Assembly: GCF_002878395.1 (NCBI RefSeq)
Contig: NW_025860021.1
Span: 17,519 to 81,518 of the forward strand
DNA: 64,000 nucleotides
DNA from: Capsicum annuum
Taxonomy: Eukaryota > Streptophyta > Magnoliopsida > Solanales > Solanaceae
Direction of reading: 5' to 3'
Shown: positions 55,601 through 64,000 of the stretch, in pieces
How positions within the stretch are numbered: the first letter of the stretch is position 1
How the letters are laid out: every line of letters starts with the position of its first letter
The notes under the pieces: model-generated
Database searches by the model: none
What the model was told of the DNA's origin: nothing
Seen by the model: the letters and a program-made list of their open reading frames with translations, nothing else
Program-made: the position numbers and the translations under genes

Positions 55601-56891
55601 ATTAATGTGATGATAGCTTATGATAGTTAGACCCAACTTGAGGGCCCATGAGATAATATTGTGTTAGGTTGCTCCTTAAGTGCCTAGGTATGTTCCTAAT
55701 CCATTGAATTGTATTTTTATTTACACTAGGCACAGTGTATAAGCTGTATGTTGGGGGTGGGGGTATACCAAGGTCTGCACGGACTAGACTTGCCATGTTT
55801 CAAAGATTGGGGCCGTAATTTCAAAAATTGAGCACTATCATATTTTTCTGTTCTTATATTGTGTGTTATTTTGTGTTTTGTTGTGTGCTAGATAGCTAAG
55901 AGAGGAGGATAATTTGTACTAATGGAAATAGATCTTGTTTTGAATGATTATGATAAAATTGCTTGATTTTGAAAATGGATATCCCTCCTAAAATTTTGTT
56001 GCATGATATGTATATATATGTGAGATAACTGTGAATCTGATAATAGCATTAGGATAAGGAATATAACAACTAGGGCAAATAATTGCATAACTGGATAAGT
56101 AGTACCTAGTAGTATAACCTTGTACGAGTGTGTATGAGGCATGGTGTGTCTGAATCTAGAACTTATCCGGTTGCTCTTACCTAGGTTTAGGATAGTCAAA
56201 TAGGAAATGTTCATAGGACATTTTTGATGTGAGTCCACTCGATCCTAAATGTCCAACCAAATTAAGTATGAATCCCTTTGATCCAACATTTTAAGCCTAA
56301 TTGACCCATTACTTGTTTACACCGATTTATCCTTGTTATTTCACTTACAATTAACTTATGTTGGCCCTGGTCCTTCTTGGACACTGTTCACCTCAACTCA
56401 GGCAAATTGCCTAAGTTGAGGGGTGGCTATTATAGGGGTGCATAGAAGAAAATAAGTGTGACGAATGATGTGTAGGAAGAAAAATGAAAAAATAAGTGAA
56501 GTAAAAATAAAAGAAAGCAATAGAAAAAGGAAAATTGCAATAAAAGAAAAAGAAAGTGAGAAGACCGCACCTAATCCAGTTTGAATTTGTTAAAATAAAA
56601 GGGAGACATTAGGGCAGAAATAAAAATTAAAAAAAATAAAAAATAAGAGGACCCCGAATAAAGCATATTGTCAGGGAGGCGTAGTCACTAAATAAATTTG
56701 AAAAAGATACCATACCAGCCCCTAACTTACGTTATGTGCCGAAATAAGTCCTTTAGTGATCCAGTCCCGACTGTCCGAAGACTAAGGGAAAGAGCATATG
56801 GGCAAGCTTATGGTATTCTGTATACACAAGTGGTACTTCTTTGTGAGTAAGAGTGCCTTCTATATATCCTTGAATAAATTTATTGATCCTA
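55601..56891 (+). other. E9 3' region, non-coding
   Basis: No gene recognised. Near 56395 the sequence CCTAAGTTGAGGGGTGGC could be the polypurine tract. From 56450 to 56660 it is strongly purine-biased (AAAATAAAAGAAAG runs). The junction with the E10 LTR is at 56891/56892. Whether part of 56413-56891 is the E9 3' LTR cannot be tested here. Confidence 0.5.
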
Positions 56892-59872
56892 TGTAACACC
56901 CCGAGATCTCATCCTGAGACGTCACACGGTGCTTATGACCCCAAAGGACCACAAGCTAACCCTTTATTGATATCTGTACTTGTACACTGCACAATGTCTA
57001 AAATAAATATGGAAACTAGCCATAAGGTTAAACACATCCATGATTACTCATAATATAGAAAATTGAATACTAATACATCCGTCTGAAAAGCCTCTAAACT
57101 GTCTTAACTATGGAGTTGATAGGACATGTCCCCAACTAACTCTGTCAACTGAAAATAAAAAAAGTCTTAAGCAGTAACATTACATTAAAATTCATCCTTG
57201 GAGAAAGAAAACTCACGGCTACTACTGCTGACTGAGATTGAACTGCTGAGGAAAAACTGGATCATGTGCCTCTGAACCCATGGTGTCAAATAAAACACCA
57301 TAGCGTAAATGCATCAGTAGAAAAATATACCAAGTATGTAGACAGGGTAGGCTAATACAAGGGCTCACGCATAAAAAATATCCAAACTAAATAATCTTGA
57401 AGATTCCGCATGAGAACACATACATGAATGCACAGAATAGAACACAATCATCGCAACTCTAGATACTGAAACTCGCATACCACTTTACTGCCAATTGAAC
57501 TAACTACTGACACTGAGATACTGAATCATTGACTCATCTGATACTGATAACTGAGGATCTGGATATGCTTATATCAAGTACTGAACTCTGAGCTTATTGC
57601 TTTTGACTAATAGAATTAGAGATCAACTTTGCTAACAGATTATTCTGGAAGCAATTATCAATGATAAGATGTATGATTATATCTGAATCTGATGATAAGA
57701 ATATTAAATAGGCAACTGATACTATGATCAAGCCTATCTGGTGGAATATCTCTTAATATTATATCAATAAACTATATATGTGACCAAGCCTATCTACCGG
57801 GATGGTCCATGAATCAACGGAACTATCTAAGTTCCTCATAAAGATAGATGAATGTATCTGATAGTCCTGATTTCTGATGACTAATTTCAAACCTGAGACT
57901 GAATCTGAAACTGAAACTGTTGGAAGTAGTGACTTAACTGACATGTCCCAACCTACAACAGGTAGGTGTAACCTGTGCCCAGTTAGAAAGGTGTCATTAT
58001 CGTGCCACTGGTAAAGACAACTCTATGTGAACCTTATCTAGCAGGTCCTCAAATGAGAATTATGGAGCCCTTATCTACCAGGTCAAGCTACCTCATCTAG
58101 CAGGTATGATATCTCTCAACCACCCTCAACCAATAGGTGTGATGTCTCAACCTACGTTGGCTACGTAGTTTTGGAGTATAAGTATTGCTTCTAAGAATCA
58201 CACCCTCTACTAGTAGGTGAGATCTCATTCTTGAGCTCGCTCGGTGCTAGTTTCTACTCCCAACTGAAAGACTCGGAACTAAATTCTCAATTGAACAGTG
58301 GATGAACTAAATCTAACACTGATCATATTACCCAAAAGGTTTGACAAAGTTATGCTCAGATCACTTATTTCCATATCTGACAAAAAAGATATCGAATCAT
58401 GGTATCTGACTGATGATACAGATTGAATGGATTACTCAAATCACTTCTGAGATTAGGATTAAATCACTTGAGTACTATTAGAACTGAGTTGATTACAGGT
58501 CTGAGGCTAGGTTACTAGTGATACAGAGATTACAGAGACAACTGAGATTACCGAGCTTAATTAAGCTTCACACTTGTCTGAGGAAACATAGTTCTATAGT
58601 TCACTGAGTTCTGAGAATCACGGCTTGATTGGAATTATAGAGACACTAACACAGGTTCTAAACAACAGCTCTATTTTTCAGGTATAAATACCCCCAGGAC
58701 TCTATAACATAAAAGTAAGACATAATAATTCTTCATCACAAATCATTCATGCATCATCACGGTCATCCATTCATCACTACTATCATTCATTCATTATCAC
58801 AATCATTAAAGAATCACTTCAAGTAGTTGGGCATCACAACATACTTTCCCACTCAAGATCCTTAGGACATCGCATTAAGCATTTAGGAAACATAGACCTC
58901 TATTCATCATCATATACTAGCCTAGGGAAGACATGCTATTATATTATACCCCATTCAACGAGATCTTACATCAAGTACTTCATACCTATATCGGTCTTGT
59001 CATGTATTTGGATATCACTTGATTTGTGGAAACTTTATACTAACAGGTCACTATTTACTTGCTAACCACTTGACATGTATTAATATCTTAGCATATATCA
59101 AAGAGCGCAAAATCGGGGAATTTACGACCATCATATCTCGACTTGTTCCTTTGTTCCCTAGGGTCTTTCAACAAACACTAGACACGACCAATGTTACACC
59201 TACTTGGACATTTCATGCTATCTTGGCACATTTCACTCACTAAGGCATTTTATCAAACACTAGGCATGGATGGACTTGCTCACAATTTGGAGTTTTCTAT
59301 TCAACATACTATAGCGGACCTTATGCTTCACCTAAGCTCTTTATCAAACCTATGGGGAATGTTCTTCACTTATTCAACTATTTCTACACCCAAAAGTCAT
59401 GAACACATCACATGGAAAAACAACTTCAAGAGGGTCTATCAGAAACATCGCATGAATTCCACATACTAGGGTCAAAGCTCATAAATTTTGTAGGAAAACA
59501 TAAATCAAAAATCAACAACACATTAAACATCCCTTTCAACTCATAAAAATCATTAACAACTCATAAACATAAAACAATTTTTAGTTTTAAAAAGGGTTCT
59601 TGAGCTTCTTAGATGAAAGGGACCTAAGAATAAACATCTACATACCTTAACCTTTAAAATTAGATGAAATTTAGTGCTTGAAACTTTATCCACACTTGAA
59701 ATAAATAAATTCTTGAAGCCCACACTATGAGGAACTTGATTCTTGAAGAAACCTTGAAGATTTATGGATGATTTTTGGAAGATTAGGGTTCTTGATGGAA
59801 ATCCTAGTTATACTCTCTTGAGAGATTTGAAAAAGAAAATAATTGAATTAGGGTTTGAATAAGGGTTCCTCA

Positions 59873-60135
59873 TATTTATAGAGGCTCAAAAAGGATGAAA
59901 AATGACCAAAATACCCTTGCAAAAGTCCCTTGAATTGCTGGAAAAATATACTTGATGCCATCCATGACAGGCTGTCAGGTTCGTGATAGGCCGTCACAAA
60001 TGGTCATTACAAAAGGGGTCCAAATTCTTGATTTTCTGCCCAGGGCTGACAACGTCATCAGAAATGTCGTCAAAATGTGACGACGTCGTCAAAAAGGGCG
60101 TCAGAAAAGTAATAGCCCATCAGAAACGTCGACAC
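59873..60135 (-). promoter_or_regulatory. E10 LTR promoter: TATAAATA box with TGACG cluster
   Basis: TATAAATA is at 59880-59873 on the minus strand. Upstream in element orientation, 59952-60135 has TGACAGGCTGTCA-type and CGTCA repeats, including the perfect 14-base palindrome TGACGACGTCGTCA at 60078-60091. Same layout as E1 and E2. Confidence 0.55.
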
Positions 60136-60245
60136 CGTTTTCCAGCTTGATATGCAGAAGTAAAATGGACATAACTCTTTGCTCTGATATCGGATTTAGG
60201 CGAAATTGGTATCGTTGGAAAGATAATTCAATGATATTTCATTTG

Positions 60246-60262
60246 ATATATATATATATATA
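60246..60262. repeat. (AT)n run in the E10 LTR
   Basis: Short alternating AT run inside U3 of E10, absent from the E1 and E2 LTRs at the matching place. Confidence 0.75.
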
Positions 60263-60532
60263 AACACCCATTTATTACTATACGATGAGTTATGCTATAG
60301 TGAAATTGACCTAAATTTTGATGGTCACAAAAACTTGAACGATAGGAAAGTTTTCAACTAGTTCATGAGTTAGGGGACCTCTATGATATTAATTCATGCT
60401 CAAATAGATTCCCACATGATTTCAAAGTATTTCATACTTGGGAGGATATTTCTTAAACATTTGACTCAGATTTTCGCTTTACCAAATATACTTTAAGGCT
60501 CAGACTGGAAGAGGATTTTGCGGGGCATTACA

Positions 60533-60548
60533 TTATCTCCCCCTTGAG
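60533..60548 (-). other. Polypurine tract of E10
   Basis: The minus strand reads CTCAAGGGGGAGATAA directly before the 3' LTR. The purine run is unbroken, unlike the E1 and E2 tracts. Confidence 0.8.
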
Positions 60549-61286
60549 AACATTCGTCCTCAAATGTCATTTGATAGATTGAGAACACGGATCAAAAAAA
60601 CTTACTCAAGCAATGGAAATACCTCAGATCAGGACTTCGCAACTAGAATGACTGATATATAGAGTTCTCACACTGGGCATGCAAATATGATGCATGGATT
60701 ACTCGACTGATGATACTTATAGCTGAATTCTCATAATACACATACATATCTGATGAATGGACTCATAACTGGGATGATCTCATGAATACACGACTGAACA
60801 CACGCTGACAAGCTGAACTTTTTCTATTGAATGTGCATATCTAATGCATGAATTTTCGGCTAAGCTCACTTTTGAAAGAACGACTTGACAATGCAACAAT
60901 GATTGATGCTAACTTTATAAGGAAAATCTGAACATGCATCGAGATGAATCTAGTGGAATGAAACATCATAATACCATGGGGTATCTCCCCCTTGGGACTC
61001 TATGTCCCTCTAAACATACTTCGCTAAAATACTGGAGCGGTGCGTGGGGCACCTACAAACTGGGTCATAATTGAGCGATCAAGATCTAAAACTCATGCAT
61101 GACTCATGCTAACATATAAGCTCAAAATAAGAGAAAAGGATCTATCAATGCATAACATAAAGATGAAGGGATCATAACATACCCGGGTCAATTTAAGGGG
61201 ATCTTTCCCGATCAAGGCGAGCCTATAGTGCATACAATCTATTATGAGCTTAAGGATAACTATGCTGACTTCGGGGACCTAGCTTA
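60549..61286 (-). other. E10 non-coding region between gag and polypurine tract
   Basis: No coding motif of pol is seen on either strand. A second polypurine-like run, GTCCCAAGGGGGAGATAC on the minus strand, lies at 60981-60998, 440 bases from the one beside the LTR. The flanking sequence at both resembles CATTCGTCC / TATGTCCC. Confidence 0.55.
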
Positions 61287-62337
61287 AGATAGTCTCAAAC
61301 TTTGTGACCAGTGTCGCTACATCCAAAGAACACATCACTACCGGCTCTACACACATCCTTATGATTCTTACCACATTCTTCACAGAACAGGTAGGTATGA
61401 ACACTACTAGTACTACTCTGGGCTTTGGAGCTTGGCGCTCCCTCAAATCTGACATCCCCAAATGCAGGTGCGAGTACACTAGCTGAAGATGGAGTTGAAA
61501 CTAAAAATCTCTGACCATACTGAGAACTACTACCACTTTGAGACCCTGATTGTGAGAAACCATGGCTACCTATCTTGGCTCTCTTACTCACTCTCCCTCT
61601 CTCCTTCATCTTATCTGCCTCAATCTGTTGTGCATGAATCATTAGGCAACAAAGATCCATATCTATATTGAGCATGACAGCTCTACACTCTTTCAACACA
61701 TAACTTGATATCCCAAGTAAAAACATACTCATACTCGCTCTAGGGCCAGCTATCAAGTTGGGAGCATACTTAGCTAATTGGTTAAACTTAAGACAATATT
61801 CTTTCACTGTCATGGAGCCTTGCCTTAGGTTCATAAACTCTTTTACCTTAGCTTCTCTCATTTATAAAGGGAAAAGCCTATCTAGAAAGGCACTCTAAAA
61901 CTCTAGCAAAGTCACAAGAGCTGCATTCACCCCTCTACTTTTCTCCCTCTACTTTTTTTCTACATTACTACCTAATCATTAGCAATATCTTTCAACCTAT
62001 AAGATGATAAATCAACACTCTCCTTCTCTGACACATGTATAATTTGGGTTATCTTCTTCACCTCCTCAAGAAACAAATACGGATCCTCACCTACTACTGA
62101 CCTAAAGAATTCAAAAGGGTTCATTTTCATAAAGCTTCTAATCCTGGCTGTGGCAGAATTCCCATCTTGCTGAGGTGGGACTGCAGCCTGACGGTTACAA
62201 AGAACATTAGTCACCACCTGAGCTAGCTCTTGGAAAGCTGCCCAAAAATCTACATGTGATACACTCTTATTTTCAGGATCTACTGGCTAAGGGGGCTGAT
62301 CATCAACCCTATGGACAAAGTCTCTACGAAGAGGCAT
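61287..62337 (-). pseudogene. E10 gag
   Basis: The ATG at 62337 starts MPLRRDFVHRVDDQPP, then a stop. The frame 62217-61972 has AVPPQQDGNSATARIRSFMK and MNPFEFFRSVVGEDPYLFLE. A broken stretch follows, then an open frame at 61861-61295 with FMNLRQGSMTVKEYCLKFNQ, LAKYAPNLIAGPRASMSMFL and ECRAVMLNIDMDLCCLMIHA. The nucleocapsid end has FCEECGKNHKDVCRAGSDVF and FGCSDTGHKV. The first zinc knuckle is complete (CX2CX4HX4C); the second lacks its last cysteine. The 188-codon frame at 61295-61861 is the longest open frame in the window. Gag would form the particle. Confidence 0.86.
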
Positions 62338-62544
62338 ACTCTGTAAATCAAAGAATGAAGTGGATTAGACTAAGGACCAACTTGAGCTCATGCTCACTCG
62401 CATGAAATGATCACCGAAAGAAGAGGAACTGCTCCTAAGAACATTATGTAGCCTCTTGTACATAAATGTGGCGCGCTATACACCCATGTACAAGAATTTA
62501 CTATATGCGGCTTTTCAGACTCCCTAGGATACTCTTAAACCTCA

Positions 62545-62557
62545 GGCTCTGATACCA
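62545..62557 (-). other. Primer-binding site of E10
   Basis: The minus strand reads TGGTATCAGAGCC, a perfect match to the tRNA-Met site, four bases from the LTR at 62562. Confidence 0.9.
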
Positions 62558-62561
62558 AGTT

Positions 62562-64000
62562 TGTAACACCCGAGATCTAATCCTGAGATGTCACACGGTG
62601 CTTATGACCCTGAAGGACCATAAGCTAACCTTTACTGATATATGTACCTGTACACTGCACAATATCTACAATAAATATGGAAACTATCCATAAGGTTCAA
62701 CATATCCATGAATACTCATAATATAGAAAACTGAATACTAATACATCCATCTAAAAAGCATCTAAACTATCTGAACTATGGAGTTGATGGGACATGTCCC
62801 GAACTAACTCTGTCAACTAAAAATAAACAAAGTCTTAAGCAGTAATAGTATACTAAAATTCATCCTCAGAGGAAGAATACTTATTGCTACTGCTGCTGAC
62901 TGGGACTGACCTACTGAGGAAAAATTGGATCATGTTCCTATGAACCTATGGTGTCAAATAAAACACCATAGCGCAAATGCATCAGTACAAAAATATATCA
63001 AGTATGTAGATGGGGTAGGCTAATATAAGGGTTCATGTATGCACAATATCTAAACTAAATAATCATGAAGATGCCCCATGAGAACAGATACAAGAATGCA
63101 TATAACAGAACATAATCATCGCAACTCTAGATACTGAAACTCGCATACCACTTTACTGCAGACTAAACTCAGTAATGACACTGAGATACTGAATCATTGA
63201 CTCATCTGATACTGATAACTGAGGATCTGGATGTGCTTACATCAAGGAATAAACTCTGAGCTTACTTCTTTCGACTGACAGAATTAGATATCAACTTTGC
63301 TAATAGATTATTCTGGAAGCAATTATCAATGATAAGATGCATGATTATATCTAAATCTAACGATAAAAATATTTAATTAGAATCTGATACTATGATCAAG
63401 CCTATCTGGCAGCATATCTCTTAATATGATATCAATCAACTGTATATGTAACCAAGACTATCTGCCGAGATGGTCCATGAATCAACGAAACTATCTGAGT
63501 TCCTCATAAAGATAGATTACTGTATCTGACAATCCTGATTTCTGAAGACTAATTCTGAAACTGAGACTGAATCTGAAACTGAAATTATGGGAAGTAGTCA
63601 CTTAACCAATATGCATCGACCTACCACAGGTGGGGTCCAACCTATGCCCCAGTTAGAAGGGTGTCAATACAACACCACTTGTAAGAAAAACACTATGTGA
63701 CCCTCATCTAGCAAGTCCTCAAATAAGAACGACTCATCTACCAGGTTAAGGCACCTCATCTACTCTCATCTAGCAGGTACGATGTCTCTTATCCACCCTC
63801 AACTAATAGGTGTGATGTCTCAACGTACACTGGCTATGTAGTTCTGGAGCATAAGGATTGCTTCTAAGAATCACACCCTCTACTAGTAGGTGAGATCCCA
63901 TCCTTGAGCTCGCTCAGTGATAGTTTCTACTCCCAATTGAAAGACTCAAAACTGAATTCTCAACTTAACACTGGTTGAACTGAATCTGACACTAATTATA
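62562..64000 (-). repeat. 5' LTR of E10, partial
   Basis: TGTAACACCCGAGATC at 62562, matching 56892 onward to the window edge (U5 and R side in element orientation). About 2.2 kb, including U3, lies beyond the window. Confidence 0.85.

Larger units (their letters stand above)
45754..56891 (+). mobile_element. E9: Athila-type Ty3/gypsy retrotransposon
   Basis: Plus-strand element with an LTR remnant (45754-46391), a primer site of the Athila kind (46397-46414), gag, protease, RT, RNase H and integrase, then a long spacer and a second ORF downstream of pol, the layout of the Athila lineage. E8 interrupts its 5' LTR and E10 cuts its 3' end at 56892; no 3' LTR was recognised. All frames are broken, but the pol order is complete. 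Confidence 0.85.
56892..60532 (-). repeat. 3' LTR of E10 (long family A form)
   Basis: It runs from TGTAACACCCCGAGATC to GGGGCATTACA, 3641 bases, longer than the 1.8-2.4 kb of E1 and E2. The stretch 59640-60240 aligns with the E1 LTR at 9406-9990. The part 57000-59600 is diverged. At 58030-58220 it has a repeated TATCTAGCAGGT/TATCTACCAGGT motif. No gene inside; the short open frames around 59019-59469 match nothing I know. Confidence 0.82.
56892..64000 (-). mobile_element. E10: gag-only LTR retrotransposon (family A), right end outside window
   Basis: Minus-strand element: 3' LTR 56892-60532, polypurine tract 60533-60548, a 2.0-kb internal region with gag only, primer site 62545-62557 and the first part (plus-strand sense) of its 5' LTR from 62562. 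The two LTRs match over all visible sequence (56892 onward against 62562 onward). No protease, RT or integrase is present. It fits the non-autonomous class with terminal repeats and a gag domain, moved by pol from a partner element. Confidence 0.82.

Noticed and set aside
59019..59469. Two overlapping open frames of 74 and 92 codons
   Set aside because: They lie in the E10 LTR, match no family I know, and no retrotransposon gene is expected there.
1..64000. A new non-transposon system (host gene cluster, defence locus, integron)
   Set aside because: All recognisable coding sequence on both strands belongs to Ty3/gypsy retrotransposons; unassigned stretches show no conserved non-transposon motifs.

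Overview
The window is plant nuclear DNA made essentially entirely of nested, decayed LTR retrotransposons. I found no host gene, rRNA, tRNA or CRISPR array. The plant call rests on Ty3/gypsy gag-pol sequences, primer-binding sites matching initiator tRNA-Met, an Athila-type element with its own primer site and a second ORF, very long (about 2-4.5 kb) AT-rich LTRs, and stop codons that look like C-to-T decay. The style of the repeats suggests a Solanaceae genome (pepper or Solanum-like), but that is recollection of similar repeats, not proof.

I label the elements E1-E10. Elements on the minus strand are E1 (1597-10236), inserted with a 5-bp target duplication into the integrase of E2; E2 (window start to 16749), inserted in an LTR of E3; E3 (16750-23876 plus sequence left of the window); and E10 (56892 to beyond the right edge). 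Elements on the plus strand are E5 (only an LTR end, 23877-24833), E4 (24834-35292), E6 (35293-39592), E7 (an integrase fragment, 39593-40220), E8 (40221-45753) and the Athila-like E9 (45754-56891). Reading the junctions outward from E1, the inferred order is E1 in E2 in E3 in E5 in E4 in E6 in E7, with E7 abutting E8, and E8 lying in the 5' LTR of E9. The left halves of most of these elements must lie left of base 1.

There are four LTR families. Family A (E1, E2, E10) begins TGTAATA in element orientation, with a TATAAATA box preceded by a cluster of TGACG/CGTCA sites. Family B (E3, E5, E6, E8) begins TGAAACACC or TGTAACACC and carries many copies of a GGGGTACATGGGAATCCCC-like dyad. Family C (E4) has a 4.5-kb LTR starting near TATAATGACCC and containing a 39-bp minisatellite. 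The fourth is the Athila LTR of E9.

Every coding region is broken. Lesions include premature stops, frameshifts, loss of the RT catalytic block (E3), FIDD to FIDG (E6), loss of the integrase core (E6), loss of nearly all pol (E8, E10), and catalytic replacements in protease, RNase H and integrase (E2, E3, E6). E10 is a gag-only element that still has both LTRs, a primer site and a polypurine tract. Within an intact element, gag would form the particle, and protease, reverse transcriptase, RNase H and integrase would mature it, copy the RNA and insert the DNA; nothing here could do this without help from another copy. Regions that could not be assigned to a domain are 28200-30769, 42036-42800 and 55601-56891.
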